Numbered from the stretch's first letter, positions 42,600 through 55,242 are shown. The stretch is 64,000 nucleotides of DNA from Blepharisma japonicum (GCA_949751835.1 CATKHK010000099.1:87950-151949), one strand, 5' to 3'. The notes: generated by a model from the letters alone, not told the origin. Made by a program: numbers and translations.

Positions 42600-42939
42600 A
42601 AAGTATTTTTATTTGGATTTTGTAATTTTAAAGGCTCTTTCAGGGTAAATTGTTGGGTGGGTTTAATATTATAAAAATGTAAAATATTACATCAAATTAA
42701 TAAATTTTGATAATAATCAGTTTAAAGCGCAGATATAGCTAGACAAGAAAAACAAATCTCGTGATAAGCTAAATATAATACTCATTGATTTTTTGATTAA
42801 ATATAAAAATGAAGAAATACATTAGTAAAACAAAAACAGATATTTACTGCTAAATTTTGGACTAATATCTAATGTTTTTGGTACGAATTTTCTCTCTCCC
42901 ATGACATTTCTAAATCATGATATTATTTTTTAACGGAAA
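42600..42939. other. divergent intergenic region, nothing recognised
   Basis: 340 bases between two divergent genes; AT-rich, no clear motif. Confidence 0.5.
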
Positions 42940-43779
42940 ATGAACTTCAGAACACCACCCAAAAACCAAATCGAATTAACAAGACGATATTCCAATGCGT
43001 CAACTAACTCCCAAAGGTCAAACCAAAGCAATATTTTCCCAGATTCGCGCTGTGGAACCCATACATCAAAAATTTCAGAGACTCGATACCAGCATACTCC
43101 ATCAATTGCAGATATACAGATAAGTGAAAATAATAGCTTTGATAGCCATCACAGTTTAGGCTTTTCACTAAAAAGTATCTTTCCAGACTCAGTAAATTAT
43201 GACATTAAAAGCTCAAAAAAGCATCAAAGAGGCCTTTCCCAGCCTCCAACTGTATTGAACCCAGCTTTACTTTTGCTTGATAAATACAGCAAAAATGGAA
43301 TTGGACTCAATAAGAGCTTTTCAAGCATCCACAAAATGTTCTATGGCAAAGAAAACTATAAAAAACAAAAACAAGTTTCTGTGCTGACAAATGAAGCCTC
43401 TTTTAAAGAGATTAAAAACACATCTCATTGTAGACATGCAAGCGACGCTGATTCAGTACTATTTATGGAGCCAGACTCTAAAGAAATTGATACAGAAAAT
43501 CTCCCAATTACAGTGTCTACATATAATCCATTTACTACAGAAGAAAATAAAGAAAAAACAATGAGGATTTTAGGAACAAAACCTTGCACTACTTATTGTG
43601 AGAATTGCAAAATGGATGTACATACAAATATTGATTTTGATAGCAGAAAAGATATCCCAAGGTCATTTTTAACATTTTTCAGCAATATATTTGCATGCTG
43701 TGCTACTGAGCCATCATGACTTGGTAAAAGAGTACACAAATGTTATAGATGCAGTGAAGTGGTAGGATTTTGCATTTAA
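42940..43779 (+). CDS. LITAF-like zinc-domain protein (paralogue)
   Basis: 279 residues, reading TGA at 43717-43719 as Trp and ending in TAA. N-terminal 200 residues Ser/Asn-rich and disordered; C-terminal LITAF-like domain: CTTYCENC, FSNIFACCATEPSW and KRVHKCYRCSEV. Same layout as the gene at 38993-39844 (opposite strand, 3 kb away), so these are dispersed paralogues. Confidence 0.75.
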
Positions 43780-44056
43780 TTAATATATATTTCATTTATT
43801 CTTGTATTATCTTTATAATTTTCAGATACCAATAAACATGAAGTTAAATCAGTTTATTGATAAAAAAGAAGACCAAACGAACTTGAGTTATTTATCTTAT
43901 ATGATTTGTATCACACATAAAAAAAAATTGTCGCATTGATATTAACCACTGAAATATTATAAGGTAAATTTAATTAAACTAGTTTATATTTCAAAGTGCC
44001 AAACAGTTGCCTACTTCTTAATTTGTGAATAATTTTATTTGAATATAATATTTTAC
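43780..44056. other. intergenic, nothing recognised
   Basis: About 280 bases, AT-rich, before the family A pseudogene; marks the start of the gene-poor, duplicate-rich region. Confidence 0.45.
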
Positions 44057-44808
44057 ATGAAGATATATTCAGAATTGATCAGATCAATTGAAAAAGGCAA
44101 CACTTTGAAATTTTCTACTATTCTCCTTTATGATAAAATTAACAATTTAATCAAAGCAATCAGGATTGAATTAGAATTTTTAAAACTGAATAAGGTGAGC
44201 TTGCAAGCCTCTATAGATTATTATATTAGCCTGGCTCAGCATTTTCCAGACAGAAATACGATATAAAGCAGCTTCAATATCCTAGAAATTACACTCGCAT
44301 GAACGATGATTTAAGCACTCTTATGAATTCCAATATTATTCGTAAAAAATTATGCATAGTGGCTGAAGGGATTAGCATATATCTTGGCTTTTATCCTAGA
44401 AGAAAGCATTTTTATTTTATAATGTCATGCCAAAGTTTATTTATAAGAGAACTTAGGAATTTAGATTACAATGATATATCTGACTCAATTTTAAACGAAT
44501 TGTCTCCAATAATAGATAATAATAGGAATAAAATCAAGCAAATCAGTAAGGAATCATATGCAGTTGGGATTTTATTTGAATAGATGGTAATTACTTTTGA
44601 TTGAATAAGTGCAATTAGACAATTTTATCCACAATTAAGAAGCTTTAAGGAAATAGATCAAATAGTTAATAAAGATTGCCCAGAATTCACTTATTTAAAA
44701 GATGTAAAAGAGATTATTAACATCAAAAATTTAGAATTAAAGCAGTTAGAAAGCTATGAGCTTCAAATAATTCTAAAAATTCAAAATAAAATCAATGAGA
44801 AAAGATAA
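44057..44808 (+). pseudogene. family A pseudogene (frameshift and nonsense)
   Basis: Homologous end to end to the intact copy at 58630-59364 (starts MKIYSELI; contains MNDDL and NRNKIKQIS). Two breaks: a frameshift near 44264-44285, where the frame stops at TAA and then resumes in another frame with no GT..AG sequence to splice, and a TAG at 44581-44583 at the place of a Trp (TGA in the intact copy). It ends at TAA 44806-44808. The family is not recognised. Confidence 0.75.
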
Positions 44809-46814
44809 ATGATATTTTAGTTTAGATTTTAAAACTGTTATCGCTTATATATCATATAGTTCATGCACCTTATGGATTTCTTTCATCGGTAGTGCGAATA
44901 TTCTTAGGTTTCCATATTTTTTGCTTCTAAGATCAGACCCTTAATTATTTAGAGAGATAAAAAAATATCACTAATTTTAAATTATGCAATTTTATAAATC
45001 ATATATGAAATGCATTTTTTTGATAATTTATTGCCTTTTGATCGTTCATTCTATGAGCTAACAATAGATGATTGTAATGAAAATATTTATATATGATATT
45101 TATCATTAGTGTTTTTATTTATAAAAATATGGATATTTTTTCCCTGAAAAGAAGCCAAAAGTTGCCCAATCATCAGATATGGTATTGTCGAAAGATATAA
45201 TATTCAAATGAAAACACATTTTAACACCAGTACTGCGTTTTACAATAAGTTGCAAGAGTCAGAAGAATAAATCAGCTCATCATATTATAAATTATTTTTT
45301 ATTCAATATTAAACCATCTTATTTTTGCCCATACCATAACTCTTTTTTTTTATTAACTACACAATTAAAAAAACGACATCATAAATCTTAATATTATCGA
45401 GCTTTTCTACTATTTTCAACTGGCTATTAATATATTGACAGCATCACCAATTCTCTATGTCAGCTAAGATCAACCTACAAAGATCACTCCTATTAACCAT
45501 GCTACCTAATATAGCAATATCTGTTAAGAATTAATTAACCAGCCTCAAAGATTAGGCTATTGGTAAGCTTCTATTTCGATATGCTACTTACTTATTCAAA
45601 TTATCATAATAACAAAACTCTGATCATATAAAATGACTTCTTAAACAATAATTTCATTTCAATTAACAGATATTTTATATAAAATATAAATTTTTATATA
45701 AATTTTGAGAAATTTTATAAGATAAAAATAAGTATAAAACTTTTTTTGCACAACTTATACCTGGATTATATCTTAAAATAGTAGAAAAATAGTTAGTGGA
45801 GGGAGTTTTAGATTGTAAATAATAAATAAAAAATATATATTTTTAAATTTGCACAATTGGCCTAGTGAAATTGAATCTATTTATAAGATTTAAGAAAATA
45901 ATAATAAAATATGTTTTCCCAAATTAATTTTCAAACCCATATGGCTATATCCCATTTTCTGTAAATTCTGCTCAAACTCTTTTAAGATCTAAATATGGAG
46001 TTAAATTTATTTTTTAAATTAAAAAAGTAAACATCAATTGCAACTTCATTGAAAAATAGAGCCTAAAAAGCTATGATTTGCTCAGTAGTTAAATTTAACT
46101 ATATAGTAGCTAATGATGCGGTGTTAGGAGTACACTACTAAAGACAATATTTTGAGTTAATACAGTTAATATTCAGAGTTACTATTTCGATAACCAATTA
46201 ACTATCTTTTATTCAAATATTGAGTTTTAATACTTAGTTCTAGAGCATAGCCATTTATGTATTTTTGCTTGAGCTAACAATTATCTAACCCTAAATAAAA
46301 TAATTGAAAATGTCTTAGAAAAAGTAGATTTGAGTTTTCCAAGAAATAATTATTAATGCTACAAATAAATTTGTATAAATTTAATTGCAATTTCGCAATT
46401 TCGCAATTTAAAAGCCAAATTTGTTGATTTTTATAGCTAAACCAGCAGAGCTAGATTAATCTTTAAATAAAAAAAAGTTCAAAGATCACAATTTCCATTT
46501 AGAAATTGGCATTTTTCAAGTTTCGAGATTTTTGAAGTTATTAATAAGCTGATGATTTTTAATCATGTGCAAAGTTTTATTTGTAAACAGAAAAGACTAT
46601 AAAATGCAGATTTGTTTTAAAATTCTTATGATAGTGCTGAAATGTATATTGAATATATGAACATTTTAGAAAACAAAAGAAAACGACTCACGAAAACAAT
46701 TAATAATAAAATATTAGAGCTGTCCATAAACTTGATTTACGAATATTAATAACTAGATAAGAGGAGTAAAAAACAAACAGAATTGCATATGCTAAAATAT
46801 TAAATTATAAATTA
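44809..46814. other. 2-kb stretch without a recognisable gene
   Basis: AT-rich, frames closed by stops on both strands. I saw one short telomere-like CTAACCCTAA at about 46287 and a hairpin-rich patch at about 46080-46150 that I cannot assign. It may hold decayed family copies too diverged to see. Confidence 0.4.
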
Positions 46815-48041
46815 ATGTCAGTATTTGAAGATTCTGAAACCCAAAAAACAAAAAAATTTTGGGCACTTGAAATGAGGAAGAACTTGCCAGAAACCTTTAA
46901 AAATAAGGTGCTGCAGAAAAAAAAATCTGATGTCTTCATAGAAATCAGTCTTTTACTTAGTCGAAACTGCCTAGTTAAGACTGGTCCGAACTCAGTAAAG
47001 AAATTCACTTTCTTGGATTGGAAAACCATTGAGCCTTTCCAAGAAAACAACAGCGAAGTGACAAGATTTGGCTTTTCAGTTAGCACTCAAAGCTGAAAGA
47101 AGGAATTCTATGTGGAAAGCGAGGAACTTTTGATTGTCTGGCTGACGCATCTATCCTCAGTTAGCATCATGGCTGACTTCGAATATGATTTTTCAATGAT
47201 AAAAGAAATCGGCAGCGGATCTTTTGGAACCGTATATCTGGCAGCAAACAATGATACTTGTGATATGTTTGCAGTGAAGGTTATTGGCAAGCATAGCATA
47301 ATTGGCCATCAAGAAAATCTCACAAATCTCATGAATGAAATAAAATTTATGAGGAAGCTGGACCATCCTAATATAGTCAAACTTCATTATGTCTATGAAA
47401 GTCCGACTCATATTTATTTAGTTATTGACTATTTAGAGGGAGGCGATTTATATGACAGAATCATGAAAAGAAAAACCTTCAATGAAGAAACAGCCAAAAA
47501 ATTTGCAGAAAAACTATTGGATGTTATAAGCTATATGAGCTCACTGAATATTGTACACAGAGATTTGAAACTTGAAAATATTTTAATGGTCTCTGAAGAT
47601 GATGATTGTGATTTCAAGCTAGCTGACTTTGGCTTAGCTACTGAAGTAAATGGTGCTCTTAAGCTTCGATGTGGATCCCCTGGATATACGGCACCTGAAA
47701 TTCTCAGAAAATGCTCATATGGATTAAAAGTAGATATTTTTAGTGCGGGAGTTATTATATATATACTCCTTTGTGGAAGAATGCCATTTTGGGGCAAGAC
47801 TTTACAAGAAATTCTTCAAAAAAATCAAGATTGCAAAATATCATTTAAGCATAAATCAAATTGAAAAATTTCTAAGCTTGCAAGTGATTTGATTTTGAGA
47901 TTGACAGATCCGTTACCAAAACTTAGACCTTTAGCAACAGAAGCTCTAAATGATCCTTGATTCAGGCACCTGCCAAACTTAAGTCTTCCTCAACGTTGCT
48001 TGGCCAGCAGATCCAAAGATATGCAAGCCAGAGATTATTAG
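46815..48041 (+). CDS. PH-domain serine/threonine protein kinase
   Basis: 408 residues in one frame with TGA Trp codons (47094-47096 and 47862-47864 among them), ending TAG. N-terminal PH-like domain about 5-115 (FLDWKTIEPF, FYVESEELLIVWL). Kinase domain about 122-395 of CAMK type: GSGSFGTVY, AVKVIG, DYLEGGDLYDRI, VHRDLKLENIL (about 248), ADFGLA (Asp271), GSPGYTAPEIL. All catalytic residues present. PH plus kinase suggests phosphoinositide-dependent placement at membranes. The C-terminus is short, without an obvious regulatory tail. Confidence 0.9.
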
Positions 48042-49444
48042 TTATTATGAAATTCTAATAATTAATAATAGATAATTATTTATCAATTTAACTATGTTCT
48101 TATAAAGAATAAATTAAACTGCCAAATCCATTTTTGCTTACTATGCTAATTATTTTAAAGTAAATGCTTCTTTTAAACATCAAATCGCTGCCAAAGACAA
48201 TTGAATGATTTCTAGCAAATAGCTTTATAATTCATATGCAACAAAAAAAAATTTAAAATGGCTCATGCCACTTTTTAAATTAATGCATAAAAGATTGAAC
48301 TATAATTTTTCTCTTTTCAATGGCTTTTAGAAATAAATCCAAAGTTTAATTATATGGGACTATAAAGAAAGATTTAAATTAGATATTAAGATCAAAATAA
48401 CTAAAAATCAAATTTTTAAATTCTATAAATAAAAAAAATAAAAATGGCTATGGAAATATTTTTTAAATCAGATTTTTTTCTATTTAAATTAAATTAATAA
48501 GATTTGATATTAAGCAGAAGAAAAATCATATTAATTAATTACTAATATTTCAATTAATTAAGATAATTATTTATTAAAATTTTCTAGTACAGAAAACATT
48601 CATTTATAGCAGATTTGAAGAAAAGAAGGTTTGCAGAATATATTTTAACACTCTTATCTTGTAATAATCTGTATATAAAGCAGTAACGCATACATGTTCA
48701 TCTTAATCATTTAAAAAATTCAGAATTTTCCTTAGTGAATTTTTATTTTTGAGCTAATTTTTTTTGAATTAGGTCCCAAATTCATGAAATTTTATTTTTA
48801 GCATCACCAGCAATAAATTCTTATTAAAAACAATGAAATTATTTATGAGATTTGAAAAGCAAATAGCAAAAACTATAAATAGAATTATTATGATAGCACA
48901 TGATTAACTTTTTTAGCAAGCTCTGCATATCCTCTTTTGTCCTACATTATATAGTTAACTGGTAATTCATATTCGCAATGAATATTGATAAATTGTGTCA
49001 TAGCGCGCAATATCTGCTCATATCAGAAAATTTTGAATAGAAAACAATAGAAATCCCTTCAAAACCCTCCCCTATTTTAAATTATTTTACTTCTTAGCCT
49101 CTATGATGGAACAATTTTTATTTTTATAAGTTAAATTGATTTATTTAAGGAGTTATCAAGGATTGCAATTATTTCAAATTTCTCTCCCACTTTCTCATTT
49201 TATATTCCAAAAATGCATAAATTTCCTATACCAAAATATTTAATTAATAAGTTCCACAAATATTATAAGAGAAATACAAATTTTATATGTTTTAATGATT
49301 TTATTAATTTTCAAAAAATTTTATGCTTCAAAAATAAAAAATAACCCTCTAGAATGTTAGAAGCCAGAAATAAGCTAAACTTAAAAATATATCTTAAAAT
49401 TTTGCGATAGATCCTTTCTCCATTAAACATTTCTATATTTATTA
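48042..49444. other. 1.4-kb stretch without a recognisable gene
   Basis: AT-rich with many stops on both strands; long poly-A/T runs. Nothing recognisable. Confidence 0.45.
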
Positions 49445-50313
49445 GTTATTTAGCTTAACTTCTTTAGTCTCAAATGCTTTCAGAGAAAATTCCTGCATAG
49501 TTTGCTCTTCAAGCCCTTCAAAGTGATATAATGACTCTCCATAAAGCACATGAAATTTAAACTTACTTAAGCTAAATTTCCCCCAAAATTCCCTTAAAAA
49601 ATTCATTCTGCTAAAGGATCATCACAGCAATAAATTTCTCTTGATAATGAAAACACTAGCAAATAAATTTTTCCTTCACTTTTTAGTAGCATCTGCTGGG
49701 CATTGTCATCAACATTTCTACACAAAAAGGCTTACAATAAGAATTCACATTTATATCATAAATTCACACTATAGGAGAAGACGAAGTAATAATAATTTTT
49801 TGATTAATTCCACGTAACATGATGGAGAATCAAAAGGTTGAAGGCACATTGAGCTTCACTTGCCAGATTCAATTGAATATTTTCATGCACGGCGATATAG
49901 TAATAACATGTCACTGTTTCTCATAGAGGTAATATTATTCTCAAAAATGAAAATTGAATCATTATAAAAACATGAGACAGTGCTAAGGCATCTGGTATTA
50001 GATATTAGATTCGGTGGAGCCCCTAATAATTTCATATTGAAATGCTCATCTGATATGAAATAGGAATATTTTTGTAATCATTGCCAGTATCTTTAGTTAG
50101 CATCCCAAAGAGTTGATTATTAGGAATAGCTATATATTAAACAGCATATGAATAATATTTGCTTGCTTGGTAAGAGCAATCAATTTGAAATGTTGACAGA
50201 TTAAATCGGCATATAGGCTGCTTCTTTATTTCTAAGGGGCAAAAACTTCATAAGTATTTAGATTCAATTTCATTTTGGTCAATTTTTGTATCAATTAATT
50301 GACCTAATTTCAT
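49445..50313 (-). pseudogene. family B (kelch-like) pseudogene
   Basis: Its start (MKLGQLIDTKIDQNEIE) matches those of the intact copies at 51782-52621 and 57482-58345, and the nucleotide text near 49610-49640 (AAAGGATCATCACAGCAATAAA) matches the conserved CDDPL block. Multiple stops and frame changes break it (a TAA after about 60 codons, more downstream). Borders are approximate. Confidence 0.72.
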
Positions 50314-50352
50314 ATTTATTATAAGAATTGTAGAATTGATATAAAATATGAT

Positions 50353-51497
50353 TTAATTTGAAAATTTAGGTCTAGCGGAATTAGAAAATATCTGTATTAT
50401 TATTACTTCATGGTTTAAAGTTCCTATTATAATATTATAACAATCTTTTTTCACTAATTTATCATGAATAATTACTTTATCACCTATGTGAAAAGCATTA
50501 TTTATTGACTCAACAGTATTCTTTCTTTTCTTTTCAACATTCTCTATAACAGACAAATAAATATTTTCATCTAATGAAAAGAAAACATCAGCTGGTACAA
50601 AGCCAGTTATAGTATGCTTCTTGCTGCGATTATAATGCTGAATAATAGAAAAGATTGAAGCATGTATGCTTCAGTTGATTTTATTTAAGCTATCTGCTCA
50701 GCTGTAATATAAGTGACGATGAAGATACGAATTCCAATTCAGTATAGGCCTTGCTCTGATATCCAATTTTCCATTTCCCTTAATGTTCTATGATTTATAA
50801 GATCATTAGCATGAGCCAATTCCAAGATTTTTGGAATTTCTCATTCAATGTGGTCAGCTATTAAATTGCGTATAATTGCATGATTATCTTGAGAGCCGAT
50901 TAGATGAAAAGAAATGCATCGCTAAAGGCAATTTCCATCACCTCTTATAGGTATAAGATTTAAATGCTTTTTGTCATGATTCTCTCCAATTGCAGCTGAA
51001 GATGATTTATTTGTATCCGATTCTGAAATTATAAGTTGATCTTCAAATGGATTTTCTTCTTCATAATCTGAAAAATCTTCACACGAATCAGATAAATTTA
51101 AGTTTGAAGCAGCATTGAAAGCCAAATCAAAGTCATCTTCATTCTTTTGGATTATATTTAGGTTTTGACTGCTTTTATCCTCAGATGACACACTGCTTTC
51201 ATTTGTTGAATAAGGCAATCTTTCCAAAGGAATGTTGGTGATTTCTTTACTCACTTGCAAATTGGCGCACATTTCATTATTCATAGATGGCAGAGATGAT
51301 GCTGGTGATGATACATTATTTATTAAAAAATCTTCAGATGCACCAAATTCTTGAACAATCGGTGTTGTGGGATTGGGCTTAACTCTTTTATCTGGCGGGT
51401 CGGTGTCTTTTAATTTCCGCTTTTTGACTATTTTCTTTAGCGCCATTCTAAGTACTTTGCAGTTATCATCCAACTTTTGGGTCAGAAATTTCATCAA
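50353..51497 (-). pseudogene. broken OTU-protease plus integrase-like element gene
   Basis: From 51497 a frame encodes a Ser/Asp-rich N-terminus and then IPIRGDGNCL, the OTU catalytic motif with Cys, but the codon after Leu is TAG, a true stop in this code. Downstream the OTU-like frame goes on (RCISFHLIGSQDNHAIIRN) and then closes with TAA; a third frame, from about 50770 to 50353, reads like the C-terminus of a retroviral-type integrase (WSIHASIFSIIQHYNRSKKH, TGFVPADVFFS, FHIGDKVIIHD). OTU domains next to integrase cores occur in known retroelements and large DNA transposons. I see no LTR or terminal repeat. A dead mobile-element gene is the best reading. Confidence 0.65.
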
Positions 51498-51781
51498 ATT
51501 ATACCAATAAATTCTTCTTGTAATTTCCTTTTTTTAATTCACTTAGTATAGAAGCTTCTTTATACCAAACTAATAAATTATTATCTACTGCCTTAATTAC
51601 TAATGCAGCTTATACTTAGAATTCTTCTCCACTTGTAAATTAAATTCCAAATGTAGTCTCAATACTTGAATGGCTAAAAATTTCTGAATTCATGTAAAGA
51701 AAGATTCCATACATGCAACTCCATTTATAAAATAAGGCAGCGCATAAAATTAATTTGTTATGATGCTACTTTTATTCCTTA
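51498..51781. other. intergenic; duplicated 3' flank of a family B gene
   Basis: Text such as CTCCATTTATA...AA and the run into the 3' end resemble the flank at about 57360-57481 of the second family B copy, showing that the duplicated block extends past the gene. Confidence 0.5.
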
Positions 51782-52621
51782 CTAATATTGATTAATTTTA
51801 ATTGCTTCTGATTCAAATTTTTTCAATGAAAATTTATATAAGCAATTGCATATATAATAATAAAGCGATCCTTTATAATATGCGCGAGGGAAATATGCAT
51901 TATTATGCAATTTTTCTTTAAAATTGCTCACAAAAGTCCATTCAGATAAAGGATCATCACAAAAGTAAATTTCTCTTATATTTGAAAGGATTATCAAGTA
52001 AATTTTTGATTCAAATTTAATTAGCATTTGTTCTGCTTCTTGATAATAATTTTTACTCAGAAAATGCTGGCTATAAGAATTCAAATTTATATCATAAATT
52101 CATATTCCATTAGAGCCTGCAGCAATAACAATTTTTTGATTTATTCCAGAACATGCAAAAGGATATGCGAATGGTGAAATTGACAAATCAATTCATCTAC
52201 TTTCTGAAATAATATATCTTTTTGCAATCCTATAGGTGTTGGCTCTTAGAATTGAATCAAAATCACTTTTAAAAATAAAAATTGAATTATCGTAAAAGCA
52301 AGAAGCAAAATAATAACGAGAAGAAGGCTCTGTAGGAGTTTCAATTGCTTTCATATTCAAATTTTCATCTGATATGAACAGATATTGTGGTCCCCCGCCC
52401 AATTTTTCAATATTCATCCCAAAAATACGATTACCAGGAATTGCCATGCAATGTCTGACAAAAAGAGGATATGATAGATTTGATAAAGAAAGATCAATTA
52501 TAATTTTTCGCAAATTAATTCGATTTATAGTTTTCCTTAATGACCTTTCAAAAACTCATAAATAATCTGTTTCAATTTCATTTCGGTCTACTCATTTGTC
52601 ATCTATTTGATTTAGCTTCAT
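51782..52621 (-). CDS. family B kelch-like protein (intact copy 1)
   Basis: 279 residues, ATG at 52621-52619 to TAG, with several TGA-coded Trp (LDLS/WIDLS block). The sequence consists of irregular beta-rich blocks (YPLFVRHCMAIPGNRIFGMN, SRYYFASCFYDNSIFIFKS, SKIYLIILSNIREIYFCDDP) of the kind in kelch or WD-like propellers; typical kelch GG signatures are weak. The 55243-56544 gene has the same blocks behind a B-box. Family not named; tandem with family A (52864-53670). Confidence 0.75.
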
Positions 52622-52863
52622 AATTATTATTTTTTCAAGTTAAAACTCTCTTAAATTTTCATATTTTTATATTCACCTTGGTGATCAAAATTCTATAAAA
52701 GTTAAGAAAAATAATAAAAAAGATATAATTTTGCATATTATAATAAATTTCATCATAAAATTAATATTAAAAAATCACTATCATTATTATCATATAAATG
52801 ATTAATCTAATTATAAAGCTGAAATTCTAAATATCGCACTTTAAGTTGGAAACACTATATATA

Positions 52864-53670
52864 TTAATCATTTATATTGTTTTGAATTTCCAAAATTATT
52901 TGAAGCTCATAGCTTTTTAACTGTTCTAATTCTAAATCTTTAATTATAATAGTTTTCTTTACAGCTTCAAGCTGATTAAACTCTGGAAAATCTTGATTTA
53001 CTCATTTTTCTATTTCCCTAAAGCTTTTCAAATATGGGTAATATTTTCTCAGAGCTTCAATTCAATCAAAAGTAATTACGAGTCATTCAAAAAGGATTCC
53101 TTCTGCATATGAATATTTACTGATTTGCCAAATTCTATTCCTATCAGCATTTATTTTTGGCAATAAATCATAAAAAATTGATTCAGATATATCATTGAAA
53201 TCTAAACTCACAAGTTCTTTTATCAATGAAGCAGGGCTTGAAAATTTTGAAAAAATAGCTTGATTATTAAGCAGCATACTAACACCTTCAGTTCCTGGAC
53301 CATATGCCCTACGGTCTTTATAGGTGCTCATAAGAATTCATAAGTCATCATTCATAAAAATAAAACTTCTAGGATACAGAAGATTATTTATTAAATCAGT
53401 TCTGTCTTGAAAAGGCTGAGCTAGGTCAATATAATGATCTACAGCTGCTTGTAGTGCCAGTTTTTGTAAGTTTAAAAGTTCGAGTTCAGCTTTGATTGTT
53501 TTGATTAAGTGAGAAATTTTGTAAAGATGAATAATAGAGGATTTTGCTTTTTCTCCTTTTTCAATTACCACTGACCAGATATATAATAATGAATATATAC
53601 AGAATACTAAAATTATGCTAATTATTAACCTTAGTTTCTTCTTCTTGTGATTTCTTAGTCTCTTTGCCAT
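52864..53670 (-). CDS. family A protein (copy 2), new N-terminus overlapping a family C gene
   Basis: The body (from about VIEKGEKAKSS) matches family A copy 3 at 58630-59364; MSTYKDRRAYGPGTEGVS through the next 60 residues is nearly identical. The start codon used by copies 1 and 3 is missing here. The nearest in-frame ATG is at 53670, inside the 3' end of the family C gene in another frame; that adds a basic stretch and a hydrophobic helix (LIISIILVFCIYSLLYIW). A TGA is read as Trp after MNDDL. End at TAA 52866-52864. Either a fused novel protein or a 5'-truncated copy without a proper start. Confidence 0.55.
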
Positions 53671-54289
53671 AATTCTTAACAAATTTTGCAAGATCAGATC
53701 TCTCACTTGAATCTATACTTGACAGAATCTTGAAATATTTATAAAGAAATATCCAATATAAGACATCCAATCCAATTATGATGCAATTTATAATTGTAAA
53801 AGCTAGATTATCTCGGAAACCGATAGCCAAACCAAATCTCAAAAATATAGTTCCAAAGAGATAAATCATTTGTAAAATCAGCGCAATTAAGGAAAACTTG
53901 TAGTTGAAGTAACATCAAATGATTGGTAAAGCTGCAAGTGAGAACAAAATATATAATTCGACTAAACCATACACGAACACAGATATTCCATCAATTATAG
54001 AAAATCTAAAATTTCAATCCCCGAAATGTTTAAGTGTAACAAATTTAGGGTTAACAGAAGCCGGAGCTACAACTTGATTATTTGCAAGATTATTTTCAAG
54101 TATAGCATTGTTATCTTTAATTTCCAGAGGTTTTGGCTCTTTTCTTTCTTTTTTTGGCTTTGTTCTTTCTCTTTTTGGCTTTTTTCTTTCTCTTTTTGGT
54201 TTTTGAGCAGCATATATTTCCAGTTTTTCAAATTCTTTATCCTGAATCCTTTTTGCATATTCCTCATCACCATCACAATCACCTATCAT
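53618..54289 (-). CDS. family C protein (copy 1)
   Basis: 223 residues from ATG at 54289 to TAG, crossing TGA (Trp) codons such as the one after KHFGD. N-terminal DEEYAKRIQDKEF (family C motif), then a heptad-like basic repeat of KPKRER units (about 30-55), then hydrophobic helices (about 95-120 and 125-185) and a charged tail (SSERSDLAKFVKNYG). The hydrophobic half makes it a probable membrane protein. The family is not recognised; the DEE..KLQ.EE block recalls ubiquitin-interacting helices (weak). Confidence 0.65.
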
Positions 54290-55242
54290 TTAATTATAGA
54301 TGAATTATAAATGTTTAAATTGTATAAATTTAACTTAATCAATTAGAATAATTTTGAAATAATAATAAATTGTTTTTATAAATTAATATATTAGAACTTA
54401 AGAATTAGATGGTAGTGGAAAGACTGTATTCATCAATTTTGTACCAAAATTAAAGCTTTACAATGTTTATGCCTAAAAATGTATAGAAATTCATTGAGAC
54501 CCTTCTTTATCGCCATTCTTCTTATTTTTTCTTCATTTTTTCTTCTTTTCATGCTTAAATTTCTTCTCAATCTGACAATAAATATGCTTTCCATTTGATG
54601 CAAAAATACTCTTTATTAAGACACATAAGGCTTTTCTTCATATATATTCTATAAGTTAAAATCCAAAGAAGATCTTTTCCCATAAAATTGCAATGGTAAG
54701 CTTTTTTGACTCAAACTAGCATGTGTCAATAAATTAGACTACCAAGAAATCGGCTTCTACATGTATTACTCTACAAAAAAAATTTATCATGATGAAGGTC
54801 TTAATTTTGGACGAGAAGAATTTTTCAAAGTTTTATTTTTTCTAGTTTTTTAACAAGGAATCTTCTAAAATTTTTAAGAAGAATAAGACTAGATCAGAAT
54901 TGAAGGGTTCATGTCTTTGTTTTGAAAAGGGTTTATATTGTTGGGAATGAAAAGAATTTGAGGTAAGCGTATTTTCAGTTGAATAAAAAATTATCTCAAT
55001 TATAATGAGTAATGAATTATATTCATTAGAGCATTGTGAGTTTTATAAAAGCTAAATAAATTTTATTAATTAAAATAATTATTACAAAATATATATAGGG
55101 ACTATGAGGTTAAATTAGATTATCTTTAGAATAAGCTAAATCAATCCAAAATGGAAGAGGATTATTACAAATTGATATTACCTGAATAAGTTATTTCATA
55201 TGCAAGCTTTAGAGAAATACGGGTTATTATGATTCTATAAAT
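54290..55242. other. gene-poor stretch with a relic of the duplicated flank
   Basis: About 54630-54720 resembles 57060-57180 (shared TCTTCATATA.AT..TATAAGTTAAAATCC and CTTTTCCCA.AAA.T..CA text), so a copy of the family C flank decayed here. 54500-54560 is pyrimidine-rich. No intact gene. Confidence 0.45.

Noticed and set aside
46280-46296. Telomere-like CTAACCCTAA
   Set aside because: Only one copy and not a tandem array; a chance match in AT-rich DNA is as likely.
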